Origin: Phoenicimicrobium sp964438695
GTDB lineage: Bacteria > Atribacterota > Phoenicimicrobiia > Phoenicimicrobiales > Phoenicimicrobiaceae
Reading direction: 5' to 3'
NCBI GenBank assembly: GCA_964438695.1
Contig: CAYTKP010000007.1
Location: 1 to 34,445 of the forward strand
Length of the DNA: 34,445 nucleotides
This document shows positions 22,146-30,734 of this stretch, one piece after another. The notes below the pieces were generated by a model. That model was not told the origin of the DNA. It ran no database searches and was given only the letters and a program-made list of their open reading frames with translations. Within the stretch, counting starts at the first letter, position 1. Every line of letters starts with the position of its first letter. Both the position numbers and the translations under genes were made by a program.

Positions 22146-25100
22146 ATGAGTTTGTCAGGAATATTGCCCTTATGGAATAAATCTGAAGAATTCAAAAATA
22201 TAGTAAATACTATAAAAGGGGGTCACTTAGATAAATTATGGATTTCTGGTTTAGAGAAGAGTGCCCGTTCTTTTTTTATTTCCGCTTTAATAGAAGAGAC
22301 CAATAATTCTTGTATTATAATCACTGATAACCAGGAAAACGCCCTGCAAATATATCAGGATTTGACTACTTTTTTGGGAATATTTCAGAGAGAGAATATT
22401 TTTCTTTTCCCTTCTTTTGATGTCTTTCCTTATGAAGATATTACCCCAGATCCTCAAATAATTGAACAAAGAATTAATATCCTAAGGAAACTTTCTTTAA
22501 GAAATCAAAATAGGATTGATAATAAGATAATACTAATTGCTGAAGTAAAAGCACTCTTGCCTAAATTGGTATCTCCTCGAATTTTTAATAGTATTTGCCG
22601 AGAATTAAAGGTAGGAGATATTTTAAAAAAAGAAGATTTTTTAGAATTTTTGTTAGAGCAAAATTATAAGTTAACAGAAGTAGTGGAAAAGAAAGGGGAA
22701 TTTAGCACTCGAGGAGGGATTGTCGATTTCTTTCCTCTAACCAGTAAAAACCCTCTTCGTTTGGAATTATTCGGAGACCAGATTGAATCTATCCGCTATT
22801 TCAATGTAAATACTCAAAGCTCGATACTTAAGGTAAATAATTATACTTTGCTTCCTCCTCGAGAATTTATACCCCCAACTTCTAGTAATTATCATTATCA
22901 TACCTTAGTGGATTATCTTCCTCAGGATCTGACAGTAATGTTAAGTGAACCAGAATCAATCGAAGAAAGAGCAGAGAAATTTCGAGAAGAGCTTGATGAT
23001 GCCTATGAAAAATTAGAAAGAACAGAGAGGGAATCTCTTTTTGCTCCTTCTTTTTATTTTGTGCTTTGGCAAGAGGTCTATGATAGTTTAAAGACTAAAA
23101 TACTGATTAATTTTACTTCTTCCCCTCGAGGAGAGATTAAAGATCACTCTCTTAAACAAATTAGGAAAGAGGAAAAGGTCTGTGTGTTTACTTTTGAGGA
23201 ACAAGAAATTAGTTCTTACTGGGGAAATTTAGATTTATTCACTAAAGATCTAAAAAAGATAGAGAACGAAAAACAAAATATTATTATCCTAGCAAGAAAC
23301 AAAGGGAGAGCAAATCGTTTAGGAGAGATATTAGAAGAAAGAGGAATTAAGAGATTTACTCTGGGGAAATTGGAAGAGTATCCAAATTTAGAATCGATAA
23401 TTTATATTTCCTATGGCAACCTGAATTATGGATTTAAATTACCCTCTATAAAGGTAATTTTTCTAACTGAATATGAGATATTTGGGAGAAAACGAGATAG
23501 GAGATATAAATTTACTAAATATAAGAGTAAACCTCTGTTTACTATGCTTGAAATAGTTCCTGGTGACTATGTGGTGCATATTGACCATGGCATCGGAATT
23601 TATAAAGGGATTGTGAACTTATCCGTAAAAGGGGTAAAAAAAGATTATCTTTTAATTGAATATGCTGAAGGGGATAAACTATACGTTCCCGTAGACCAAT
23701 TCAATTTAGTTCATAAATATATAGGAATAAAAGATAAAACACCTAAAATATATCGATTGGGTGGAGTGTCCTGGGGACAGACTAAAAGAAAAGTAAAAGA
23801 ATCAATTAAAAAATTAGCTCAGGACCTGTATCACTTGTATATTGCCCGAAAAAGGATAAGAGGTTATGCCTTTTCTCCAGATAATAACTGGCAGCAAGAG
23901 CTGGAAATGTCCTTTCCTTTTGAGGAAACTTATGATCAGATACAAGCACTGTCTGAAGTTAAAAAAGATATGGAATCTCCCAGGCCTATGGAAAGATTAA
24001 TCTGTGGGGATGTGGGTTACGGTAAGACAGAAATAGCCATTCGGGCTGCTTTTAAAGCAGTGTTAGACGGAAAACAAGTTGCTGTTTTAGCCCCAACCAC
24101 TATATTAGTTCAACAGCATTTTGATACTTTTCAAGAAAGAATGAATTCTTTTCCTATAAATATGGATATGCTCTCACGTTTTAGGAGTAAAAATGAACAG
24201 AAGAAGATTATACAAAATTTAAAAGAGGGCAAAATAGATCTAATTATTGGAACTCATCGTTTAATTCAAGATGATGTCCAATTTAAAGATTTAGGTTTAC
24301 TGATCGTAGATGAAGAGCAGAGATTTGGCGTTCTACATAAAGAAAGGATAAAAAAATTGAAAGAAAGCATTGATTCTCTTACTCTAACAGCTACTCCTAT
24401 CCCCCGTACTTTACATATGTCACTTATCGGAGTTAGAGATTTAAGTGTAATAAATACCCCTCCTGAGGATAGGTTTCCTATAGCTACTTACATCTGTCAA
24501 AGGGATGATAAGGTGATAATAGAAGCAGTAAGGAGAGAATTAGATAGAGGTGGGCAGGTGTTTTTTGTCCATAATCGAGTTAGGGATATTCAGAAAGTAG
24601 CTCGGGATTTAAATCACCTTATTCCTCAAGCCAAAATTGGAATTGCTCATGGACAGATGGTGGAAGAACAATTAGAAGATATTATGATTGATTTTTTAGA
24701 GAAGAAGTACGATATATTAGTATGTACTACTATTATTGAGATAGGTTTAGATATTCCTAATGCAAATACTATTATTATCGATGATGCTTATAAATTTGGT
24801 CTTTCTCAACTTTACCAATTAAGAGGCAGAGTGGGGAGGAGTGATAGACGGGCTTATGCTTATTTTCTTTATCCTCCCTATCGCTCACTTTCCGATACAG
24901 CGAAAAAGAGATTACAAGCTATTAAAGAATTTAGCGAATTGGGTTCAGGTTTTAAATTAGCAATGAGGGATTTAGAAATTCGAGGGGCAGGGAATTTATT
25001 GGGCAAAGAACAACATGGATTTGTGAGTGAAGTGGGTTTTAATCTTTATTGTCATCTATTAGAAGAAGAAATTAAAGAATTGAAAAAAGAGGAAGAGAAA

Positions 25101-25577
25101 GAGGGAAAGGAAAAGAAGAAAGACTTTAACCCGCTTATTGATATAAAAATAGATGCCTATATTCCTCAGAGCTATGTCTCTAATTTAGAGCAACGGGTCT
25201 TATTTTATAAGAAATTATCGGATGCCAGAGATTTGGAAGATTTGGAGAAAATTAAGGATGAGTTAAGAGATAGGTACGGACTTTACCCCCAAGAGGTAAG
25301 GAATTTATTAGAAATAATATATATAAAGATATTTTTAAAAAAATTAGGGATTATTTCATTGATAGTTAAAGGAGAGGTTGCTGTTCTCAGGTATTTGCCT
25401 GATGTAGATATAGATAGTAAAGTTAATAAATTATCCTCGGCTTACCGAGGTCGTGTAATAAAAGAGGATAAAAAATTATTAGGTGTTTCAAAAATTGACC
25501 TCTCTAAGATTAAATCTATAGAAATATTAAAATTTTTAAAGGAATTTGTGATAAACTTGTCGAAATATAATGAATAG
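22146..25577 (+). CDS. mfd: Transcription-repair coupling factor Mfd
   Basis: Mfd removes RNA polymerase stalled at DNA lesions and recruits UvrA. The 1143 residues have the full domain set. The UvrB-like N-terminal part has FPSFDVFPYEDITPDPQ and EKKGEFSTRGGIVDFFP. The polymerase-interaction module is near PGDYVVHIDHGIGIYKG (about residue 475). The translocase has Walker A ICGDVGYGKTE (about 618), DEEQRFG (DExQ box), TLTATPIPRTLHMS (motif III) and LYQLRGRVGRS (motif VI). The C-terminal TRCF domain has IDAYIPQSYV. The order pth ... mfd ... mazG agrees with Bacillus. The ribosome site lies in a small hairpin (22127-22141). Confidence 0.97.
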   Translation: MSLSGILPLWNKSEEFKNIVNTIKGGHLDKLWISGLEKSARSFFISALIEETNNSCIIITDNQENALQIYQDLTTFLGIFQRENIFLFPSFDVFPYEDITPDPQIIEQRINILRKLSLRNQNRIDNKIILIAEVKALLPKLVSPRIFNSICRELKVGDILKKEDFLEFLLEQNYKLTEVVEKKGEFSTRGGIVDFFPLTSKNPLRLELFGDQIESIRYFNVNTQSSILKVNNYTLLPPREFIPPTSSNYHYHTLVDYLPQDLTVMLSEPESIEERAEKFREELDDAYEKLERTERESLFAPSFYFVLWQEVYDSLKTKILINFTSSPRGEIKDHSLKQIRKEEKVCVFTFEEQEISSYWGNLDLFTKDLKKIENEKQNIIILARNKGRANRLGEILEERGIKRFTLGKLEEYPNLESIIYISYGNLNYGFKLPSIKVIFLTEYEIFGRKRDRRYKFTKYKSKPLFTMLEIVPGDYVVHIDHGIGIYKGIVNLSVKGVKKDYLLIEYAEGDKLYVPVDQFNLVHKYIGIKDKTPKIYRLGGVSWGQTKRKVKESIKKLAQDLYHLYIARKRIRGYAFSPDNNWQQELEMSFPFEETYDQIQALSEVKKDMESPRPMERLICGDVGYGKTEIAIRAAFKAVLDGKQVAVLAPTTILVQQHFDTFQERMNSFPINMDMLSRFRSKNEQKKIIQNLKEGKIDLIIGTHRLIQDDVQFKDLGLLIVDEEQRFGVLHKERIKKLKESIDSLTLTATPIPRTLHMSLIGVRDLSVINTPPEDRFPIATYICQRDDKVIIEAVRRELDRGGQVFFVHNRVRDIQKVARDLNHLIPQAKIGIAHGQMVEEQLEDIMIDFLEKKYDILVCTTIIEIGLDIPNANTIIIDDAYKFGLSQLYQLRGRVGRSDRRAYAYFLYPPYRSLSDTAKKRLQAIKEFSELGSGFKLAMRDLEIRGAGNLLGKEQHGFVSEVGFNLYCHLLEEEIKELKKEEEKEGKEKKKDFNPLIDIKIDAYIPQSYVSNLEQRVLFYKKLSDARDLEDLEKIKDELRDRYGLYPQEVRNLLEIIYIKIFLKKLGIISLIVKGEVAVLRYLPDVDIDSKVNKLSSAYRGRVIKEDKKLLGVSKIDLSKIKSIEILKFLKEFVINLSKYNE

Positions 25578-25596
25578 TGGTTAGTGAGTCATTAGT
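25572..25596 (-). repeat. Heptad array (reverse) overlapping the mfd stop
   Basis: The minus strand reads ACTAACC, ACTATTC. The array begins inside the last codons of mfd. GAATAGTGGTTAGT (25572-25585) is the inverse complement of ACTAACGACTATTC (25717-25730) at 13 of 14 positions, so the mfd-mazG spacer is bordered by an inverted repeat. Confidence 0.6.
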
Positions 25597-25700
25597 AGGA
25601 CAGGCGTCTCACCTATCAAGGTAGGGGCTTGATGAATTAAGCCCACTTATACCCGGTCATTCCCATGAAACTTGTGCTTGTAAAAACGGGTAAGCGGTCA
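25595..25700. repeat. Hairpin cassette between mfd and mazG
   Basis: The first module, GTAGGACAGGCG with loop TCT and a degenerate right arm, spans 25595-25617. The second, TAGGGGCTT (25622-25630) with AAGCCC (25639-25644), is a stem-loop. A third part begins with GGTCATTCCCATGAAA and resembles common dispersed intergenic palindromes. Modules one and two recur in the same order at 32526-32584. Confidence 0.6.
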
Positions 25701-25709
25701 CTTGCAATG

Positions 25710-25744
25710 ACTATATACTAACGACTATTCACTAACGATTAATT
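25710..25744 (+). repeat. Heptad array directly before mazG
   Basis: Five units in exact 7-base register: ACTATAT, ACTAACG, ACTATTC, ACTAACG, ATTAATT. The array ends three bases before the first possible mazG ATG. Confidence 0.7.
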
Positions 25745-25759
25745 AAGATGGAGGAACAG

Positions 25760-26155
25760 ATGTACGAAAGAGAAAAAGAATTATTTGCCGAAATGATGGG
25801 TATAATTGCTAAATTGAGAGGACCAGATGGTTGTCTGTGGGATAGAAAACAGACCTTAGAATCTCTAGCTCCCAATATTTTAGAAGAAGCCGAAGAAGTT
25901 TCAGAAGCAGTTAAATCTAATGATGTAGATAATCTGTGTGAAGAACTGGGCGACTTGCTAATGGTTATACTTATGGAAATTGAAATTGCCCGGGAAAAAG
26001 GCTTATTTACTTATTCTGACGTGCTGACCGGAGCAATAAAAAAATTTGTTAGAAGACATCCTCATGTCTTTGGTGATGTAAAAGTAAGCACCCCCGAAGA
26101 GGCTTTAGAAGTCTGGAAAAGAATGAAAAAAGAAGAAAAAGAGATAAATAAATAA
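25760..26155 (+). CDS. mazG: MazG-family nucleoside triphosphate pyrophosphohydrolase
   Basis: MazG hydrolyses NTPs to NMP and pyrophosphate, removing aberrant nucleotides. Only one MazG domain is present, about 131 residues, against about 260 for the two-domain E. coli protein. Motifs are complete: GCLWDRKQTLESLAP, the metal-binding EEAEEVSEAV plus CEELGDLLM (ExxE and ExxD), and VRRHPHVFGDV. The second ATG (25760) is chosen because GGAGG lies 5 bases upstream of it; the first ATG (25748) overlaps that ribosome site. In Firmicutes mazG is near mfd. The next gene, tamB, follows after a 317-base spacer with its own promoter. Confidence 0.93.
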   Translation: MYEREKELFAEMMGIIAKLRGPDGCLWDRKQTLESLAPNILEEAEEVSEAVKSNDVDNLCEELGDLLMVILMEIEIAREKGLFTYSDVLTGAIKKFVRRHPHVFGDVKVSTPEEALEVWKRMKKEEKEINK

Positions 26156-26208
26156 TTAAAAATAATATAATTAAGTTTTAAAATTACATTTAACCCATAT
26201 AAGATATA

Positions 26209-26217
26209 TGATATAAT
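26209..26217 (+). promoter_or_regulatory. Extended -10 promoter of the tamB-bamA region
   Basis: TGATATAAT is a perfect extended -10. The -35 region TTTAAC (26189-26194) is weak, with a 17-base spacer. The predicted start is near 26224. Confidence 0.55.
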
Positions 26218-26224
26218 GAATCAG

Positions 26225-26244
26225 TATTTAGTGAATAATCGTTA
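26225..26244 (-). repeat. Heptad array (reverse) in the tamB leader
   Basis: The minus strand reads CTAACG, ATTATTC, ACTAAAT in 7-base register. It is inverse to the forward array at 26430-26455. Confidence 0.5.
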
Positions 26245-26346
26245 GCAAAAAAAATGCAAAATACAAAACTGGTTTTTTTGGGTTTTCGTTTTTAGATAAA
26301 AAAATTAGTTTTTGGTTATCAGTTATTTTGCTTAACTAATCCTTAA

Positions 26347-26418
26347 CTGCTAAACTGCTAAACTGTTAAACTGGTAAACAGGGTAACTGGATAACTGACT
26401 AATTAGTGACTAATTTAG
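26347..26418 (+). repeat. Octamer array in the tamB leader
   Basis: Seven units in strict 8-base register: CTGCTAAA twice, CTGTTAAA, CTGGTAAA, CAGGGTAA, CTGGATAA, CTGACTAA (26347-26402). TTAGTGAC and TAATTTAG follow. This is the clearest member of the octamer family. Confidence 0.75.
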
Positions 26419-26429
26419 CTTGTATTTCT

Positions 26430-26455
26430 AACTAACGACTAACTAACGACTACTT
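26430..26455 (+). repeat. Heptad array just before tamB
   Basis: ACTAACG, ACTA, ACTAACG and ACTACTT follow one another. The array ends five bases before the ribosome site GGAG of tamB. Confidence 0.55.
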
Positions 26456-26472
26456 ATTTGGAGAATTATAAC

Positions 26473-29400
26473 ATGTCTGATAGGAAATCAAAAAGATCCT
26501 TTCCAAAAGCAATATTAGTTACCCTAATTCTCGTTGTTCTAATTACCGGAGGATATTTTGCTATTCGGAGTAATCAAGCTAAAAATGAGCTAAAGAATCA
26601 GATCATCTCTACAATAGAAAATGCTATTGATCGAGGAATTTATATTGGTAAAGTTAAAAGTTACTCTCTTCATTCTGCAATTTTATCCGATTTTAAAGTA
26701 TTCAAAGACCGTTCTTTAAAAGAGGGAGAGATGATCTTTGAAGCGGACGAGGTAAGAGTAAGTTATGATTTAGATATCTTATCTGCTCTAAGGGAAAAAA
26801 CGGCTCTAAATATTAAAAATGTTATTTTTATAAAACCTCGGATGACCTTGGTTAGGGACGAAGAGGGAATCTTTGATTTTATAGAAAAATTTAATATTAG
26901 TTTAGCTAATTTTTCCGATTTTTACATAATTAGAAAGATAAGTTTTCAGGATGGGGATTTAGATTATTTAGATTACCGAACAACCAAAGAAAATGGCCTT
27001 TTAACTAAAGTAAAATCTTTAAATGGTTATTTTGTACTGGAAAATTTACCCCAAGTTGAATTTGATTGTTCAGGTTTAAGAGAAGAAGATGGTGCCCCTC
27101 TTGCCATTAAGGGATATTTTTTTACCGATAGATCAGATTATTCTCTTGATTTTGATTTTAGGGATGCAGATATTACCCATTTTCAATATTATTTTGTTCA
27201 AACTAAACCTTTTAATTTAAAAAAAGGGTTATTTGACCTGAAGTTACATCTAGCTAATGATTTAGATGCCACCCAAGGTGAAACTGAAACTGTTTGGTAT
27301 GGCCAAGCTTCTGTAAAAGATGTTAACTTATGCCCCGAATTTTTAGGTAATCTGGAGGTAAAACAGGCTAAAGGGAAGGCTACCTTTAATTCTAAAGAAA
27401 CTGTAATAGAAGAGGTAACTGCCTTTTATAAGAATTCTCCTTTTACCCTGAAAGGTAACCTTGCTTATACTGATGAATTTAATTACGATATAAGGGTTAA
27501 ATCAGATGATTTTAAATTAAATGATCTGAAAGAAGGACTGAAAGAATACCTATCTTTGTCCAATGAGTTACAAGCTGAAGGTAAATCTAATCTATCATTT
27601 AAAGTAAGTGGGGTAGAGAATGTTTATCAGATAAAGGGAGAGTTGCTAACTGAAAAGGGGAAGATTCAGGGGTATAATTTTTCTCATCTAAAGACAGAAT
27701 TCAATTACGACCAGAATGGCTTTTATTTTCAGAATATGAAAGCAGAGGTTGAAGAAAGCCTTATTGAAGGTACAGGCAGAGTTATATTGAAAGGCAAACT
27801 ACCTGAATATGACCTTTTATTTGATCTTTCACAAGTACAGGTGAAAAGTGATTTTCTAAAATCCTTTCATTTGGATTATCTGAAAAAGGGAGTATTGTCA
27901 GGAAAAGTTGAGATTAGAGGGATAGCCGCTCAAGGCGAGAAAATGAATATTTCTACCGAAGCCAAGATTAAAAATGAAGCAGGAACCCTCTCTTTAAAAG
28001 CAGAAGGAGTAATCGCTGAAAATAATTATCTGAATTTAAAAGTAAATACCGTAGGAATTAATTTAGAAGAGTCGGGAGAAATCTTAAATTTTAAAGAGAT
28101 TGAAGGATTGGCCAATTTTACCGGTGAATTGATTGGCTTGCCCGAAAATTTAAAGATTAAAGGTAAAATCGAAGTAGAAGAAGGGCAGATATCCGGCTTG
28201 CCCTTTGCTTACCTGGAAGGGAAAATAAATTACCAGAATAATAAGTTGAAGTTAGAAGAGCTTGTTTTTAAAAATGAAGGTGTTATCTTTAAAGGAGAGG
28301 GAAATCTTGATTTTTCTGAGAAAAAAGATATTAAAACGAGCTTTATCTTAAAGGTGGAGCAGGCAGACATAAACTATCTGGCAAAACTTTTTAATTATAG
28401 TTTCCCTCTATCCGGTTTAGCTCAAGGAGAAATTATTATTGAAGGTATTTGGCCTAAAATAACTGCTCAGGGTGATTTAAAATTAAAGGATATTAATGTA
28501 ACCAGCCTTAAAGCAGAATCTGGAAATCTCACCTTTACCTTAAAAGATAATAAAATAAGAATTGAAAACATGGTTTTAAATTCTGGAAAGACTCAGCTCT
28601 ATGCTCAGGGAGAAATAAATTTGGAAGGAGATTTGCCCCTAAACTTAAGAGTTAATTTCCTAAATCAAGATATTTCCAGTTTATTGTCAAATTTTATAGA
28701 ATTGGATTTGATAGCTAAATTTAGAGGACAGGCAACAGGTTCTCTCGAAGTAAAAGGTGACTTTGTTTCTCCTGACCTATATCTATCGGCCTTTATCGAA
28801 GATGCTCAATTAGAAAAAGTGCCCTTAAATTCTATAGAAGTGAAATTAGATAAAATTGGTCCTGTGGTTCGAATTAATCAGTTAAAATTGAGTCAAAGAA
28901 AGAAGGGGGAACTTACAGTCGGCGGATGGATTAATCTCGATGAGGATAATAAAAAATTAGATGTTCACCTTTCCGCAGATAATGTAGATTTAAGCCAATT
29001 ATCTAATCTTTTTGGGATAGAAGATGAAATTGAAGGTCTAGTCAGCTTTGATGCAGAAGCATCAGGAGATATTGGCTCACCCGAGATATCTTTCTCGGCA
29101 AAGATAAAAAAAGGTAAATTCCAGGATTTTGTTTTTGACAATTTTACTTTTGAAGCCCTCTATAACCAGGATATCCTAGAGGTTAAACAATTTGTCCTGA
29201 ACAAAGAAGGCCATCAAATAAAAGGAAAGGGCAAGATTCCTTATCAATTTTCTTTTATGGATAAGGAAAGAGTTACCCCAAGTTTATCCGATATCCCTAT
29301 AAACTTTATCCTTACTTTGGAAAATGCTGATTTAAGCTTTCTTGGTGTATTCTTTAAAGAAGATATTAAACACATCCAGGGTATAACCAATACTGAATTA

Positions 29401-30618
29401 GAACTTTCTGGAACTTTAAATCAACCGATTTTAAATGGAAGTATTGACCTTAGAGATGGAGAAATAGAATTTTATGAATTATCGACCAAAATTAATGGCT
29501 TGAATGCATCGCTCCACTTAGAAGATAATTTAGTTAAAATAGAAGATATGAATTTTCAGATTGACCGATATAAGTTTTATGCTTCTGGTGGATTTGCTTT
29601 AAAAAACTTGCAACCTCAGGATTTAAGTATTAATATATGGAGTAATAAGGAGGAATTTCGATACCAGGATATTTTTAAAGCTCACGCCGATTTAAAAATC
29701 AAGTTAACAGGTTTATTTGCCTCTCCTCACTTAGAAGGAACTCTAACTCTTTATCAGGGAGAATTAAACTGGAAGGAAGGGAACAACAAAATACCCTCTG
29801 ACCCTACTGAAATTTTTTCTAAATTAAGTAATTTTAAGGGTGATATCGATCTAGAGGTGAAGATTCTGAATGATTTTATAGCTAAAGCCAATAATTTTAA
29901 TTTAAAATTATTAGGGGGGGTAAAAATACAAGGAGTTATTTCTGCTCCCAGATTAAATGGCGAATTAGAGATTAAACAGGGTTATGTTAACTTTTTAGAT
30001 AAGAAGTTTAGAGTAACCGATGGAAAGGCAATATTTTCTGATTCTACTGGGGAAAATATGATTTTAGATATAAAAGCAAAGACTGAAATTGATGATATAG
30101 ATGTGTTTGTAAATATAGGTGGTATTCTTGCTCAGCCAACAGTTACCCTCAGTTCCTCTCCCATTTTAAGCGAAAGTGAGATAATTTCGCTTTTAATGTT
30201 TAATAAAAATTATGCTGGATTAACCGAGGGAGAAGTAGAAATAATTTTAAAAGATGAACTTGTTAATCTGATTACTAAAGGATTGAGTATTAGATTTTTA
30301 AGCCAAATAGAAAATGAGGTCGCTAATTCTTTAGGATTAGATGAATTTAAAATAGAGACTATCTTCAAAAAAGAGCAGGATTCTGATTTTGCTTTTATAC
30401 CTGGTTTTGCCTTAGAAACCTTGGCTTTTAAATTAGGAAAGTATTTCTCAGAAAATTTCTATTTAAGTTATTCTGCCCCTTTGCTGGAAATGGGAATAGG
30501 TGACTTAGAATTAGAATATAAACTTAAAAATAATCTAATGTTAAGCGCTCAGATAGGTTCAGTAGGTTCAGAGGATAATGAATTTGAATTAAAATTTGAA
30601 TTACAATATGAATTTTGA
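26473..30618 (+). CDS. tamB: TamB/AsmA-like translocation and assembly module protein
   Basis: TamB-like proteins span the periplasm as a long beta-groove and are implicated in phospholipid transport and outer-membrane protein assembly. The start is ATG 26473 with GGAG 9 bases upstream (an upstream TTG at 26458 overlaps that site), giving 1381 residues, close to the family norm. A basic head and one membrane segment (about residues 12-31) come first. A very long repetitive beta-rich region follows, with recurring LxVxGxLxxPxLxGxL-like units. The C-terminal TamB domain has RLNGELEIKQGYVNFLDK, FRVTDGKAIFSDS, VNIGGILAQPTVTLSSSP and SEIISLLMFNKN. It lies directly upstream of bamA, a common pairing. 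Confidence 0.94.
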   Translation: MSDRKSKRSFPKAILVTLILVVLITGGYFAIRSNQAKNELKNQIISTIENAIDRGIYIGKVKSYSLHSAILSDFKVFKDRSLKEGEMIFEADEVRVSYDLDILSALREKTALNIKNVIFIKPRMTLVRDEEGIFDFIEKFNISLANFSDFYIIRKISFQDGDLDYLDYRTTKENGLLTKVKSLNGYFVLENLPQVEFDCSGLREEDGAPLAIKGYFFTDRSDYSLDFDFRDADITHFQYYFVQTKPFNLKKGLFDLKLHLANDLDATQGETETVWYGQASVKDVNLCPEFLGNLEVKQAKGKATFNSKETVIEEVTAFYKNSPFTLKGNLAYTDEFNYDIRVKSDDFKLNDLKEGLKEYLSLSNELQAEGKSNLSFKVSGVENVYQIKGELLTEKGKIQGYNFSHLKTEFNYDQNGFYFQNMKAEVEESLIEGTGRVILKGKLPEYDLLFDLSQVQVKSDFLKSFHLDYLKKGVLSGKVEIRGIAAQGEKMNISTEAKIKNEAGTLSLKAEGVIAENNYLNLKVNTVGINLEESGEILNFKEIEGLANFTGELIGLPENLKIKGKIEVEEGQISGLPFAYLEGKINYQNNKLKLEELVFKNEGVIFKGEGNLDFSEKKDIKTSFILKVEQADINYLAKLFNYSFPLSGLAQGEIIIEGIWPKITAQGDLKLKDINVTSLKAESGNLTFTLKDNKIRIENMVLNSGKTQLYAQGEINLEGDLPLNLRVNFLNQDISSLLSNFIELDLIAKFRGQATGSLEVKGDFVSPDLYLSAFIEDAQLEKVPLNSIEVKLDKIGPVVRINQLKLSQRKKGELTVGGWINLDEDNKKLDVHLSADNVDLSQLSNLFGIEDEIEGLVSFDAEASGDIGSPEISFSAKIKKGKFQDFVFDNFTFEALYNQDILEVKQFVLNKEGHQIKGKGKIPYQFSFMDKERVTPSLSDIPINFILTLENADLSFLGVFFKEDIKHIQGITNTELELSGTLNQPILNGSIDLRDGEIEFYELSTKINGLNASLHLEDNLVKIEDMNFQIDRYKFYASGGFALKNLQPQDLSINIWSNKEEFRYQDIFKAHADLKIKLTGLFASPHLEGTLTLYQGELNWKEGNNKIPSDPTEIFSKLSNFKGDIDLEVKILNDFIAKANNFNLKLLGGVKIQGVISAPRLNGELEIKQGYVNFLDKKFRVTDGKAIFSDSTGENMILDIKAKTEIDDIDVFVNIGGILAQPTVTLSSSPILSESEIISLLMFNKNYAGLTEGEVEIILKDELVNLITKGLSIRFLSQIENEVANSLGLDEFKIETIFKKEQDSDFAFIPGFALETLAFKLGKYFSENFYLSYSAPLLEMGIGDLELEYKLKNNLMLSAQIGSVGSEDNEFELKFELQYEF

Positions 30619-30647
30619 CAAAATTAATAAAATGAAAATGGGGAAAA

Positions 30648-30707
30648 GTTTCAATATTTGACCCTTTTTTGAAAAAGCCTAAGCATGGAAGGGTCAAATA
30701 TTGGAAC
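30648..30707 (+). promoter_or_regulatory. Long hairpin between tamB and bamA
   Basis: The 19-base arms (30648-30666, starting GTTTCAATATTTGACC, and 30689-30707) match at all but one position, which is a U-G pair. The loop is 22 bases. No T tract follows, and the hairpin ends 13 bases before the bamA ribosome site. It may protect or process the mRNA, or bind a regulator. Confidence 0.65.
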
Positions 30708-30734
30708 CAACCTCTAACCAAGGAGGAATAAAGA

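Larger units (their letters stand above)
26156..26472. other. Spacer between mazG and tamB: promoter and long repeat-filled leader
   Basis: No gene is seen. An extended -10 promoter at 26209-26217 opens a leader of about 250 bases. It contains a reversed heptad array (26225-26244), a T-rich low-complexity stretch (26265-26330), the cleanest octamer array of the window (26347-26402, grading on to 26418), and a forward heptad run (26430-26455) that touches the tamB ribosome site. Confidence 0.65.
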
